From contig JBOZIK010000001.1 of NCBI GenBank assembly GCA_051453625.1, forward strand, positions 19,534,224-19,564,791: a stretch of DNA of 30,568 bases. Reading direction: 5' to 3'. Source of the stretch: Welwitschia mirabilis (taxonomy: Eukaryota; Gnetophyta; Gnetopsida; Welwitschiales). This document shows positions 11,211 through 23,040 of this stretch, one piece after another. The number at the start of each line of letters is the position of its first letter. The first letter of the stretch is position 1. Position numbers and translations under genes: made by a program. The notes beneath the pieces are model-generated. The model made no database searches. It was not told where the DNA came from and worked only from the letters and a program-made list of their open reading frames with translations.

Positions 11211-11240
11211 CATGTAGATGACATAGGTGGATGACACATA
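11211..11240 (+). repeat. Short dispersed repeat, copy 1 (GATGACATAGG core)
   Basis: Contains GATGACATAGGTGGATGACA, closely similar to the cores at 12324-12366 and 29732-29775. Only about 25 bp align, so this copy is the weakest of the three. Confidence 0.35.
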
Positions 11241-12323
11241 AAAGCATTTTCATCTTATTCTTCTTATGCTAATGTAATACAGGTTGTATTGATTCATAAG
11301 TCGGAGGGTAGACTAGGATATACCTTTGAGATATTTTAAAGCAAAAATTTTAATTATGTGGGTTATTTTTGAGCTTTTATGATACATGTATAAAATGTGT
11401 TGGTCTATTTATGATTTTATATTATTTTTGTGATATGATTTATGGGCATTATTTAGCAGGCCTCTACATTTACTATTTCAGTAGGATCTTAGTACATAAT
11501 TTCCAGATGAAGAAGAGCATTTTCCTTTTCCACTTTTACCTATGAGCTCCCATGCAGACTTCACTATAAGAGGAGTGATGTTATGATTATTTTTGATATA
11601 TTTCATCCTTATATATTATACTTAATACTCACTGATTAATTTATACATATCATTTTGAGTTGTTACTAATTTGATTATATATACACATCATCATTTTTTT
11701 TTAGTTATCATAATTATATCTTATGATGATTTTTGTCTATGACATCTAAATTTTACAATGTAATAAAAATTTTAAATGGGAACTAATGCAAATTGCAATT
11801 ATATTATTTTTTAATGATTATAATCATAGGCATTTTATTTTTCAAATCCCATTTTTAAAGTCGATTATACCCATCCTTGTTTAGACAATGCATAGGACGA
11901 TAGTACATTCACACACTCTACCAAGGTAATACATCTAGTTTATCAAATTCTTACATTTGTTCCTACATGAGGAGATTTCTAAACTTAATTTACATTTTCC
12001 TAATTAATGTTTATCATAGTCAATTTGGTTTTTAATTTGTAGTTATTTTCTTACTTTCTCATGGATTGATAAGGCTAAGTGAGGGGCTATGTTGCAATGC
12101 CAAATTATATGTATTTGATGGAGTATTTAAGTATTTTTACAAGATTTTCAATAGGTTTAAGTATATTTTTAATCATCACAGAGAATCAAAGGGATTATCA
12201 CATAAGAATGCAATCCTTATAGCATTTGAAGGCATTTTAGATAGATTCTGATATTTGGCATCCTAAAGAGAAGTCTAATGATCTAGAAAGCTAATTTTCC
12301 TTAGCTAGAGAGCTCAAGAGCCT

Positions 12324-12366
12324 ATCATTTACCTTATCATCTAAATGACATAGGTGATGACATATT
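12324..12366 (+). repeat. Short dispersed repeat, copy 2
   Basis: Aligns in the same orientation with 29732-29775. Over the best 30 bases (TCATTTACCTTATCATCTAA and on through GACATAGG) 24 are identical, and most differences are C/T. The flanks diverge quickly, which fits small relics of one repeat family such as an LTR U3. Confidence 0.4.
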
Positions 12367-13379
12367 AAGAGCTAACAAATATGTCAATTTAGATTAGAGC
12401 TGGAAGTTGATGTCATTTTTTTGATATGGCATCATCACCATGGTCATTTAAAATGATAGATAGGATGACACGTATTTCTAAGTAATGACAAATCTAATTT
12501 TGTAATGATCTCATGAACCCCTCTAAGTTACTAGGCTTTGTCTGAGCCATTAGGACTTTTTTTAATCTTTAGAAACTTCTGTGTCAAAAAAAAAATAAAT
12601 ACATCTTACCCTCATTTCTGAGACTATCTTTTTTACCTAATAATCTTGTGGTGGGAGATTGAAAAGAAGAGGTTCATCCATAATTACAGAGAGAATTCTT
12701 CCTTGGTTTTGGATTATGTATCCTGCATTGAGGAGTTGTTTCTTTGTAAGTGGATGATTTATTCAAAATTAATAATATAGTTGCTTTATTTCTATTATGT
12801 ACATATCCCTTATGGTTTATGTTGGTTACGATTTTATAACAACTTCATAGTTAATCTAGATCATGATAGCAATCTTTGTTAAGGTTAATGTTATTAGTTT
12901 AGTGTTTGCATTACATTTCTATAAATAGAATAGTTGCATTTCATTATATTTTGTTCGATGTACCTTATCATCTACATTGGATAGGATTTAGTGATAGCAT
13001 TTCCTAATTGATTTAGATTATGAAGGCTGATCTTTATTATAGGAAGATTAGCAGTTAAATAGACCTATTACTGAAGATATTTTTATTTGCATCTCATCTA
13101 TAAGCATTGCATTTGCATTCATCTTGCATTTTATTTCTACATTATTCTTATTTCTTAAGCTTGAATAGCAAATACCAAAATACTTTGCTCAAATCAATTC
13201 TCTAACTTCTTGCCTTAATGCCTTTGAAAAAATATAACATTCAAGTTAACTCTCATCTATACTAGCATGTGTTTTGTGCAAGCATTTGTGATTTACAGGA
13301 TTTGGTTGAAGACTTAAAATATTGCAAAAGTACATATTGCAACATTAAGTAAATAGTAGTTTTTGTGTACTAATGCTTT

Positions 13380-13860
13380 CTAAGCTTTTTATAGCTCGTA
13401 AAGTAACTTAATTAGTCTATACATTTTCAATTCTTTACCTATTACTTTAAAATATTTAGGTTGTATCATATATGTTTCTTCTTTAATATCTCCATTAAGA
13501 AAGGTAGTTTATATGTTTGATTGATGCATCTTCTATTCTTTACTAAGTTACTAAGCTAATTATAGTTTTGATGATATCCCATATAGCTTTCTATGTAAGA
13601 ACTTCATTATAGTCTAATCATTTTCTTTGATATAGGCCTATAAAAATAAGATGATCTTTGTATTATTTAAGGATATTATCTACTTTATACTTATTGTATA
13701 ATATACATTTTTTACCTAACATAGTGCAACCTAAGAAAATATTAACCAACTCATATGTACCATTTCCTAGAATATCATCGTATTTTTCTTTCATGAATTG
13801 GGTTCAATTATCATGTAAAATGACATTTTTGAAAGAGGTTGTTTCATCATAAAAGGTTAA
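13380..13860 (-). pseudogene. Copia RT, N-terminal half (minus strand)
   Basis: On the minus strand from about 13835 the frame gives FMKEKYDDILGNGTYELVNI, then NKYKVDNILK, then LDYNEVLT near 13610, matching the region where copia RT begins. A frameshift follows. From about 13500 the text TTFLNGDIKEETYMIQPKYF, then GKELKMYRLIKLLYEL, matches the next conserved RT block and the start of the YGLKQ motif. The first catalytic Asp is replaced: the expected QMDV reads QSNI with AAC at 13517-13515. Stops stand where Gln and Lys codons are expected. The second half of RT cannot be followed below 13380. Confidence 0.8.
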
Positions 13861-14559
13861 ATGAAGCTTATCATCATCATTAAGAGATGCATGAGATCTC
13901 TATATATATATTTTCCCCCTTTTCATCATTATAAACATCTTGAACTATACTCTAAGTAATGACATGATTCTTATCTTTAGGAATGAGCAACATTCTTACT
14001 AGGATAATCCAATGAGTTATTACTAGATTAATGTTCATATGTTCTAGATACATGAAAATGATTAATTCTTCTAGGTTATCTTATCGCAAAACATTTTCAC
14101 TAGAAGGAAATAAGAAATTAAAACTAGTGAACACATCTCTGTTCTTAACTATAGAACATTGAGCATTAATATTTGCAAAAGATGAGAGGTAGTATGTAGC
14201 TTGAAAAGATCAAGATAAGAATTACTATATTAAGTTTGAGAGAGATGATAAACTTGCAATGCTCAAGAAGATACACATAATATCCTTTCTAGCTTGTTGG
14301 ATATCCCATAAAGATGTCGATATGAGCATGTGTACTAAGCTCATCATGATGCTCAGTAAGAATATGGACATGGCATTTACAACTCAACACATAAAGATGG
14401 GTTATACTAGGCTTATATTAATTTCATTTTTTAGTAAGGAATACATCTTTTTCAAAGGCATGATCAATACAATTATTAAAATAGATCATGATACCAGCAA
14501 CTTCATCTCATAAATAGGTTTTGTAACCATTAAAGTACAATATTAAATGCATCTTATCC

Positions 14560-15070
14560 ATTATGATCTAATTGAACCATTCAATGATGTCATGCTATTG
14601 AGGTGCTCCTAGGCATGTTTTCAAATGATGAATGCCTTCTAAAATAAGAAAGTTCTTAAACTTAATTGATGTATCATCATCATCATTATTATAATGAAAT
14701 CCTTTAATCTTATTATTAATTTCTATTTCCATTATTTCTTTGAAAATATTGAAAATATTTAGAGAAAGAGACTTTTATTCCATAAAAGGCATTCAAGTCA
14801 TATGAAAAAAATTGTCTATGAATGATATACAATAATAATATTCTTGAAATGTAAATATGATTACAGACCACATAGATCACTAAAAATGAGCATAAGCTTC
14901 CAATCAACATATTAATTGCTTACAGGAAAACATTATCATATTGCTTTAACCATTATACATGTTCCACATTAATAAAACTCTTATGGAATGAAGAGTAGAA
15001 GACAATGTTCATTCTCATGCATTATACCTAAAGAATAAGGATTGTGATGACCTAAGTAAGCATGCCATAC
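14560..15070 (-). pseudogene. Copia integrase (minus strand), zinc motif and core
   Basis: A single minus-strand frame from 15067 reads WHAYLGHHNPYSLGIMHENE, then CGTC (codons 14968-14957), then FPVSN, then FSDLCGL, which is the GAG-pre-integrase His/Cys motif followed by the start of the integrase core. The first catalytic Asp (14878-14876) is intact. In other frames follow FIDNFFHMT near 14810, a FKNFLILEGIHH block near 14660 and CLGAPQ with IIEWFN near 14590. The last of these keeps the catalytic Glu (14582-14580). The region of the second Asp reads as a run of Asp/Asn codons and cannot be assigned exactly. Several in-frame stops and at least two frameshifts make it non-functional. Confidence 0.8.
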
Positions 15071-15242
15071 AAGTGATGAATAAAATTATTTTTTAATATA
15101 TGATAGAAAATTTCATATGTACCAAAACATCCTTAAAGATGTGTTACTCTCTTATCTATATATCCTTTTATAACAAAGTTCTAGGAACTATTAAAAATAT
15201 TAATGGAATTATTTATCATGAATATTAAATGATATACTCTAA

Positions 15243-15475
15243 TCAAAGTAAAACGGTAGAGAAGATGTAATGTAACCTCAAAGAGGAGACATACAAAACA
15301 TGACAAAGCATTTTTAATGTGACAAAAGATAACTGAAAGGTAATTATACAATGATGTTCTATAATAAATAGAGTTCTATCTATGATGTAAAATTGATTAG
15401 GAAATGTTATGAAATCATTAAAATCGTCATTTTTATATGTCATATGCTAGATTATGATATTATCTAGAATTTAAG
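15243..15475 (-). pseudogene. Copia protease C-terminal region (minus strand)
   Basis: The open minus-strand frame 15443-15243 begins HMTYKNDDFNDF after its first codons of context and later reads MLCHVLYVSSLRLHYIFS. The HMT block and the VLYV-x-SLR-x-x-x-x-S block bracket the copia aspartic protease C-terminal half, which processes the Gag-Pol polyprotein. The Asp-Ser-Gly active site that should sit just upstream of HMT is not readable; the bases at 15450-15470 give no DSG in any frame. It precedes the integrase as expected. Confidence 0.65.
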
Positions 15476-15700
15476 TTTTATCATCAGGTATGTTTCCACT
15501 CATACATATAAATCATGTCTTTGAAAGATGACATTAAGTTCATAGCATTCATTATTATCTATAAAACTAGAGTTATAAGTAACTACATTTGCCTTAAGAG
15601 TAGATTTTATTTTATTCTAAGATATCTAATAATAATTGGTGGTATGACCTTATCTTCTAAATTATGAATATCGACATGTTCACTTCTTCAAAATAACGTT

Positions 15701-18700
15701 ATTCTGATATGATTCTTGCTTCAACTAAAATTGGCGGCATAGAAAAGATGGAGTGGATTACTATTTATAAAGATATTTTTCCTTATCAGTATGTATGATA
15801 TTAAGAAGATATTTACTCAAATAATGTTTAGTAGAATGTGGTCCACTATGAGAATGTAACACTTTGTAGATTCAAAGGATGAGGAACTAATAAAGTTAAA
15901 CTATGATCTGATAATAACAAGATCCTTACTAAGTTTATTAAAAGTCATTTGTATAGTTTCATACTAGCATTAAGTAACATAATATACCTACATAAAAATA
16001 GATCCTCTAAACAATACGTAACCAAGTTGATGTAATGTATGCAAACTTGATTTTATGATTTAATTTTAGCAAACTTTGGCTTAATATTAGTAATTAGTGT
16101 AATTGATTATCACATATTAATTTCTCATAATGTAATTTTTTAATAGTTGTTATAAGAGTAATAATATTTAAATCATTCTTTAAGTAGAATGTATCCTCTA
16201 ATGTGATGAAATTGTTCTAACTAGTATTACTACAATGTACTAAGTTCTTATGTTGTTAATCCATAAATTCTCTTATGATTCCTATCAACTTACTAATGAT
16301 ATACTTTTAATTACATTTCTTCCTTTAAATGTTAAAGAAAAACATGTGCTTTCTAAAATAAATCAGTGTCAAAACTATATACGTATATAGTAGATGTGAA
16401 CTATTCATGTTAATATTTCAAACTCTAATGATCTTAAGGAGTGATTGATGTGTTGACGGTGATTTTGATTGTTAATACTAGTATGAAGGAGTCTAACAAG
16501 ATATGAAACTTCTCCTTTAATGTTGCCATATCTAATTAAATAGAAAGGATATTTGATAATCCATCAGGTATAGTAAATTTTTAGGGTAATATTGCTTACA
16601 TTTATAATTAAATAATGGACCTATTCTTCACATAAAGAAAACTTGTTCAATCAGATAAGAAATCATCAAGAGGAAAACTTAATAGTTAAGTTAAAAAGAA
16701 ATATTGCTGACATTCACAAGTTTCAGAGATTTATCAAATCACAATGGAACTAATCAATTTGAAAGGAATCTTACTCACACATATAACTGAAATGATTTAT
16801 TTAATCAACAAAAGTATAATAAAATAATAAAGCTAACCGTATAACAACCACATGTATAAAGAAAAATAAAGTAATTTTATTTAAAAAACCTTATTAAAAG
16901 TGGTATATTTTAATGTAAGGGACTTCAATGATTAAGTAAAATCTTTATTAATTTTAGATATTTATCCCAATATAGGTAACGATCACATCCTCTCCAATGG
17001 TATAACCCTTATCTCCAAAAAATAAGTAAAAGAACAAAGTGTAAATCATCTCAACAAGGTGTCCAACTTATTAACAAGTTTTAGCCCCTTTTGTTATATA
17101 CCCCTCTTTCAGGGAGAGCATGATAAAATGTTGGTAATCTACTTATACCTTAGTAAATTTTAATTTATTACACTTATGCCTTTCTATCAACTTGATGATG
17201 AAAAGTAAGCACATCCTACCTTTGTGCCTCTAGTCTTTACCAAATACACCTTTGATTACCAATGCATGGGATCTGGGCCTTATGATGCTTGAGATATTTT
17301 TACTTAAGAGAGATATGTCTCTTCATATATGTAAACCATAAAGTTATGATAGTTAAATACTAGTCAATAATCTTAGAGGATGATGTAGCTTAATATATAT
17401 TAATGTTTATAGAAGGCTTTTCCTTCATAACAGAAACCAAGATTTATTATTAGTTAAAAATGGAATGTGATTAAGGAGTGGGTAATTGCTAATTTTAAAT
17501 CTTAAAAAAATCAAACATTTAGAGATTTACATTAAGTACAAGAAATAAAAATCAAACAAATAAAAAAAAATTAATTTTAGTATAGTCAACTTAAATGGAT
17601 CTTACTTAACATCCCAAATTTGATTTGGTATATCTAAATTACAAGTGAAAGATGGTTTAACTTTAAAAAAATAAAGTAAAACACACCTCAGTCCACATCC
17701 TAACATGACTTCATGCAATAAAAAAGAGAGTTTAATGGGCTTATAATGATTAAAACTGCCCAAATAAAAAATGCACTAAAAAATGCATGTATGCATACAA
17801 AGGCTAAATGCTTAGCATAAAAATATTTGTGCACAACCCCAATAAAAAGGATAGAATAAATTTTTAAATGGACATCTTGTTAGAATAAGTTTACAAAATT
17901 TAATAAGGAGAATCATTTCAATGGAGAATGAAGAATATGGTATAGTAGATAATATATAAAGGAATACTTAGCTAGAGTAATTTTCATGATAATGTTAAAC
18001 AACATTGGAATAAAGATGAATATTTAATTTTAAAAAACCCTAGACATAGTAGAATAGTTAGAAGCATAGATGGTAAATAAAATTTTTAGAAAACAAAAAG
18101 TAAATATAAGGCACTAGGGTAGTGCAAAATGGTACCCAAAGTTACACGGATGATCAAGAAGGGTGAATAGCATGGGATAATAGACAAAGTGGTATCATAC
18201 AAAAAAGATTTTTAGTTTTTTAGTTCTCTAAAATACTCTAATCACTGCATTTTCATATTAGATAGAAAGATAAATAGTGAAAATTTTACCAATCACATAG
18301 ATAAAAATCACTAGTTCTTCAAGTCTAATAAGAGGCCTTCTCATTTCTTCTTTTGAATTTTAAGTAGAATATCATTATCTGAATCTAATCTTGCTCTTGA
18401 AATCCATTAAATATAATATGTAACTTGTAGAACATATCTTTTCTTTTATTTTCTACATGTTAAAATTTTTGAAAAACACCTAATCTTTATTTTATATTTT
18501 GCAAAATGTATGATTTGATAAATCCTTAACTCTATGAGAATATTCATTTATTTATTTCAATTACTTTATCTAAAGAAAAGGGTTTTCTTTTTTTCACTTG
18601 TTTATTTCAATTCCTTATGTTCAAAACTCAATTTTACTATCTTGACACTCCTAGAAAGAATGGAATACAAAGCTGTGAAAGTGAGACAGGGTCTAGGCCT

Positions 18701-19831
18701 AGAAAGGCCTAAAAAGACAAAACAATCCAAGGATTTATACTTTGTTAGCCTTTTTATTATTTTTCTATTACATTGTTTTCTTCTTAATAAAAAGAATGAT
18801 AGAAAAAAAGAATTATGTGAATAATTTTAGGTGCATGATAAGATGGACAATAGGCTAACAACTCATGGATATGCTACTTTGATGTCATAGAGGAAAAACA
18901 TTTCACATTTTAGATTATAAAAATAATGTATTAATCAAAGTTAATTCATTAGTTACATAAATACACACTTTAGACTTTAAGCTTTTTAAGGTTATAATTA
19001 AAAATATTAAGTACTGTGAAATGTAGTAATTAGAATAGATGTCATGAAGTACATGGTATTAATGCTATTCTTACAATTTTCCTATGGTCTTAAAGTATGT
19101 GTGACTATGAGGAAGATTATAGCATGATTGGATTTATTTCTCTTCTTGTCAAAACACACTAACATAAAAACACAGAGGTGTAGTGAAAGTGTCCTCTTAC
19201 AACTACAAAGTGAACTATTCTTATGTGTAGACGTTAAGATACATGTTAAATGATAGAGTTGTAAGATTTAAGCACTATCATGAAAAATGCTTAGATATAA
19301 TGAAACAGATGGTTTTTACCCCAAAATTTTTTTGAAACAGATGATAAAATCCCTGAATCAACTTAGTTATTAGGGCTTTTTCTATCTCAACTATGATTGT
19401 TTTTTAGCCTAAACTATAGCTATAGTATCTCATCTAATCCCTTAAGAATCCCCCCATCAGTTGTCTACTTGGGTTCATTTAGGATCAATGAAGAGCAAAT
19501 ACTAAAACTAGTATCATTTCAAATTTAATTATCAATTATCATCATAATTCATTATAGGTATAGAAAATGGGAAAACATAGGTATAAAAATAAGATCTAAA
19601 GAAAATGATCATTTCTTTAGAATAGGAAAAAACCTACAACACTAGATCTAAGTGAAAACACATGATAAAATATGCACACCTAGAACACCTTGTAAATACT
19701 ACTCAAAAACTATGAAAATACTACTAAATATTTAAAAAATTAAAGATTAGAAAAATTTAAGCAAGTTAAGCCTATGAAAACATGCAAGAAGGCATGCTGG
19801 ATCCTTAAGAGACTCAAGAATCCTAGACTAA
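15701..19831. other. AT-rich sequence, no gene recognised
   Basis: About 4.1 kb without a supported gene. 15700-16900 should contain the gag of the minus-strand copia element, but only vague Lys/Asn-rich fragments are seen. Around 17100 a purine stretch (agggagagcatg) resembles a polypurine tract without LTR ends to confirm it. An open frame of 96 codons at 18534-18824 is Phe/Lys/Leu-rich, has no known motif and fits chance in this composition. Confidence 0.45.
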
Positions 19832-19843
19832 GCTTTGATATCA
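19832..19843 (-). other. Possible retroelement primer-binding-site relic
   Basis: On the minus strand this is TGATATCAAAGC, matching the initiator-Met tRNA site TGGTATCAGAGC at 10 of 12 positions, both changes being G to A. To its right, 19920-20120 has minus-strand TATA-like words (ctatttattaaag, ttttatttataaaac), as an LTR in that orientation would. No clear TG/CA LTR end is adjacent, and the nearest minus-strand coding remnant is over 4 kb away, so the link to the copia element at 13.4-15.7 kb is a guess. Confidence 0.3.
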
Positions 19844-21534
19844 AAGGTAAGAGTAAACTTGAATATTAAAAGAAGAGTAATATTTGAAAATATGTTTTAT
19901 TTATTCTCCTCTATTTTAAAATGCAAAGTTTGCTTTAATAAATAGGCACACCTAACTAGGTTTCATAGCAACACAGTATAACTTATTAGGATCCTAGCAG
20001 TAGAAGCCATCAATAACATTCATGATGATGCCAAAGAAGTCTATTCTTTAAAAGACTTTTTTTGATTAAAAAGGGATACAAACTAATTATTTTTATACAT
20101 AAAGTTTTATAAATAAAACCCCTCCATGTTGAGAATATTAGAACACATAAAGACAGGGAATCAAATAGCCTTATGGGTGAGGAAATCATTTCTTTCTTAA
20201 CCAATATCGTCAAAAATATTAAAGGTACTAATGAAGGTAAAGAAACTAAATTTTAGTTAGATATTTCACTAAGGAATATAAGATAGTGATGAGCAATAAG
20301 TAATGAAACTTAGAGTTTAAATTTTATTTAAAAATTAAAATTATTCTGCCTAGAAATATTAAAGATGAGAATTTCATATGAGTTTAGAATATACATTATG
20401 ATGGATTAGGCCTTTGAATATTTAATGCTTAGTAAAATGCATATGAACACATTGCCATGCTTCTTCTTGTTGTGTAGACATAATAATATTAAGTCTCCAA
20501 TTATTACCTATAATGGCTTTAAGTACTAGAAAATAGGCACTTTCACCTCTTGTCTAAAGGGATGATCAATTTGTATCTACAGTTTTAGAATTTAAAAATG
20601 AAAATTGCATATGGAGAGATGTCAGATACTAAGAAAATGTATTTTAAACTTTAAAAACATAAGTGAAAATGCAAGGCATAAGAATTATTAAAGGAGAGAG
20701 GAATGTAAACCAAATCCCACTCTATAAAAGGCACACTAGAGATAAGATTTAAATGACAGATGCACCAGAGAGAAACAAATCTTACTCAAAGTAAAAATAT
20801 TTTCAAACCTTAGGATTAAGGATTTATTATTAAATAGATATCCTTGGAATTAGCACTTATATACCATTTTTAAAACACAATGAAATAATAGTAAAAGAAT
20901 TATTTTATTCTTAAATTCGATGGGTTTAAGTACAAATGAAGTATGATTTTTAGCATTCAAAAATATACTCATTCTAAATAAATAATCCTAAAAAATCTTA
21001 GCTGATTATTTAGAACATTGAGCATTTCTTAGTGTGTCATGTATTGAAAAAAATAAATTGTATTTAATTTATAACAAAATGGAAAATAATTTTCTCAATT
21101 AAGAGGAAAGAAACTAGTATTAGAACCTTATAATGAGATAAAACCTCTTCAAAGTCATAGTATCCATAAAGAAATTAATTACAAATAAGGAAAAAGAGTA
21201 AAGAAATGAAAATCCAAAAGTATTCTATGGTAAAATAGTAATATAATTTAGGGTAAAAACCAAAAACATCTAACCCTTGATGTAGGTCATGATCTTATGT
21301 CCTTTAGATTAGAATTTTACATTTAATTATACATGCTTAGATACAAGTGCAAAAAGCCTAGACATCAGAGATACGAGTATTCTTTAAATAAGGAAACCAT
21401 GCATATAACTATAATATATGAGCATGATGAAACCAATGGAAATGAAAAAAATAAAAGAAAAGAAAAAATAAATACAAAAGATTATAGGCAAAAAGGAAGA
21501 TAAGTTATATGTCAAAAGAGTTCCTATGTGAGAT
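19844..21534. other. AT-rich sequence, no gene recognised
   Basis: Apart from the possible LTR signals next to the primer-binding-site relic, I see nothing in this stretch. Its right part should hold the gag of the gypsy element whose protease begins near 21570, but no zinc knuckle or capsid motif could be read. Confidence 0.45.
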
Positions 21535-21559
21535 GTGAAACCTACCAAGGAAAATACAA

Positions 21560-21925
21560 AGGACACAAATATTTCAAGTAAATGCAAGTGTAAAGATAAT
21601 GTATGGAAACTAATTATTAATAGTGGTAGCACAAATAATCTATTTTTTAAAGAAATGGTTAAAAGGTCGAGTTTAGAAACTATTTTACATTCATCTACAT
21701 ATATAATTTCTTTACTATAAAAGGGCTCCATATCATTATTTTAGATGAATGTTTCATGAATTTAAATATCAGTATCCTTAATAATTAATTTATGTATGAT
21801 GTGATTCATATGGATGCATGTTCTTTATTATTAATGAGACCTTGGTAGTATGGCATTTGGTGCATATAAAATATCAAAGATAATACTTATATCATTATAG
21901 ATAGAAATAGAAAAATATATGAGAT
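21560..21925 (+). pseudogene. Gypsy aspartic protease pseudogene
   Basis: The frame at 21604 reads WKLIINSGSTNNLFFKEMV, the plant gypsy protease active-site block, which is normally I-I-D-S-G-S. The catalytic Asp is Asn (AAT 21619-21621). A frameshift near 21715 leads to KGLHIIILDECFMNLNISI and then YDVIHMDACSLLLMRPW (about 21790-21850), matching the second half of the protease including the hydrophobic LLL-x-RPW end, and then NIKDNTYII. Gypsy protease cleaves Gag-Pol. The Asp to Asn change and the stops at TAA/TAG codons mean it is inactive. Confidence 0.85.
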
Positions 21926-22109
21926 CCTTCAAAATATATAGAAGATTCTTAAGCATAATATGAGGGTATGCTAGTTGGGAAGAAGAATATCTTAAGGGAT
22001 ATAGAAAAGAAGAATATGATTTGGTAGTGGTAATAAAGACATCTCTAAAACAATAACATTGAGATCACCTAATGGAGATAAAAAGGTGTTATATTCTTTT
22101 AAAAGATAC

Positions 22110-22365
22110 ATTTATGAAGAATTTACCTTCTAATTTGAAACCTCTTAGAAGAATAAATAATTAAATTATATTTGATTCCTAGTTCATATTTTAAAATAAT
22201 GTGGAATATCATATGACTTCTTACTAGATATAAGAGATTAATAGGTAAGTGTAAGATTCATTAGATAATGGGTTGATTAGTAGAATCTGTCTTAAAATTC
22301 TATTCAAATATTTTTAACTCTAAAGAAATATGGACAATAAAGGTGCTAAATCATAAATATTAGGA
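22110..22365 (+). pseudogene. Gypsy RT, N-terminal edge only
   Basis: From 22123 the frame reads LPSNLKPLRRINN and continues with EYHMTSY and EINR after stops, matching the LP-x-x-L-PP-x-R-x-I-x-H stretch and the HYRMSP-type block that lead into gypsy RT. Another frame at 22314-22361 gives LTLKKYGQ, a stop, RC, a stop, IINI, matching the LTPKKDGSWRMC region. Nothing of the following palm (with its YxDD motif) is present before the integrase C-terminal text begins. Confidence 0.7.
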
Positions 22366-22940
22366 TTTTTTCATGATTCCTTTTTGAAGGAAAATAAAGA
22401 TCCATTAAATTATATGAAGAAGCCTTTAATAATGGTAGAAGATTATGCTAAGAAGAATGTAGAGTTACATGAGCATGTACATTAGATGTTAGAGGCATCT
22501 AATTCTAAAATAAAGGATAAAATAGACTAACATAGAAAATGTATGGAATTTAAATAAGATAACTTAGTAATGATACATTTGAAGAAGGATAGATTTCTAC
22601 TAGGAATATACAAGTTCAAATATTAAAAAGTTGGGCTATGTAGAATCAATAAGACAGTTTTACCAAATGCTTGCTAGTTGGATATCATTAAAAATCTAAG
22701 TATATCACCTCTATTTAATATTGCAAATTTGAAAAACTATCATGGAGATATTAAATAAGATAAGACACAAATCAAAGAGCTTCAAATATTATACAAATAA
22801 AAGGAGAAGATGAAGGAATGACCTTCTATAATTGGAATCCATAAGAAAAATTCATGTCAAAATTTATATAAGAAGTATCTTAAGCAATTTCAAAAAAATC
22901 ACTTAGAAGATGCAATTTGGATTGTAAAATAAATCTATCT
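22366..22940 (+). pseudogene. Gypsy integrase C-terminal domain and chromodomain-like segment
   Basis: One frame holds without indels from about 22390 to 22935. It reads DPLNYMKKPLIMVEDYAKKN, ELHEHVH, then (after stops) DNLVMIHLKKDRFLLGIYKF, VGLCRINKTVLPNAC, LDIIKNLSISPLFNIANLKN and YHGDIK. This is the integrase tail of chromoviruses (a GDLVMVHL-type block, a GP-CRILKKIN-type block and an IS-x-FNVADL-type block). The end, YKKYLKQFQKNHLEDAIWI (22867-22923), resembles a chromodomain with its YL-V-K-W and EDATW signatures. Stops include TAG at 22483. It follows the RT edge directly, which marks the internal deletion. Confidence 0.85.
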
Positions 22941-23040
22941 ACACATAAGATGCATAAGTTCTTAAAAAATTATTTTTTTAATTAGTTAAGAATCTATCTA
23001 TTAAGGTTTTAGTATTCTTATGAGGGGATATTTTGGGGGA

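Larger units (their letters stand above)
9936..13379. other. AT-rich sequence, no gene recognised, with a 480-base gap
   Basis: No supported gene. 10040-10520 is A-rich on the minus strand and gives Lys/Glu-rich fragments that could be a decayed gag, but no diagnostic motif is visible. 11211-11240 and 12324-12366 carry copies of a short dispersed repeat listed separately. 12300-12730 has a mixed, less AT-rich character with several GATGACA words and may be an LTR relic. 12500-13379 should hold the RNase H end of the minus-strand copia element; a possible decayed YVDD trace sits near 12970 but is too weak to call. Confidence 0.4.
13380..15700 (-). mobile_element. Minus-strand Ty1/copia element remnant (protease-integrase-RT)
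   Basis: Reading the minus strand from about 15700 down to 13380 gives the copia order: a possible gag zinc-knuckle trace (15640-15690), the end of protease (15475-15243), the pre-integrase zinc motif and integrase core (15067-14560), the integrase-RT linker and the first half of RT (13860-13380). This order (integrase before RT) is diagnostic of copia. The RT palm with YVDD, RNase H and LTRs were not found. The sequence differs from both other copia pieces, so it is a third independent insertion. Confidence 0.8.
21535..23040 (+). mobile_element. Core-deleted Ty3/gypsy chromovirus remnant
   Basis: Plus-strand order: aspartic protease (21560-21925), N-terminal edge of RT (22110-22365), then directly the integrase C-terminal domain (about 22366-22830), a chromodomain-like segment (22867-22935) and a purine-rich stretch (23018-23040, aggggatattttggggga) that may be the polypurine tract. 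The RT palm, RNase H and integrase catalytic core, about 2 kb in a complete element, are absent. It is a different lineage from the gypsy piece at 1.7-3.3 kb. Confidence 0.8.

Noticed and set aside
12955-12985. Minus-strand YVDD-like trace that could be the RT palm of the minus-strand copia element.
   Set aside because: Only the VDD triplet is visible and the flanking residues do not match in any frame.
18191-18202. TGGTATCATAC word resembling a plus-strand primer-binding site.
   Set aside because: Only the first eight bases fit, with no LTR end next to it and no gag downstream.
18534-18824. Open frame of 96 codons.
   Set aside because: Phe/Leu/Lys-rich as composition predicts, with no motif and no supporting neighbour.
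21384-21731. Minus-strand open frame of 115 codons that looks like a membrane protein.
   Set aside because: It is the shadow of the plus-strand gypsy protease; the hydrophobic residues come from reading A-rich sequence in reverse.
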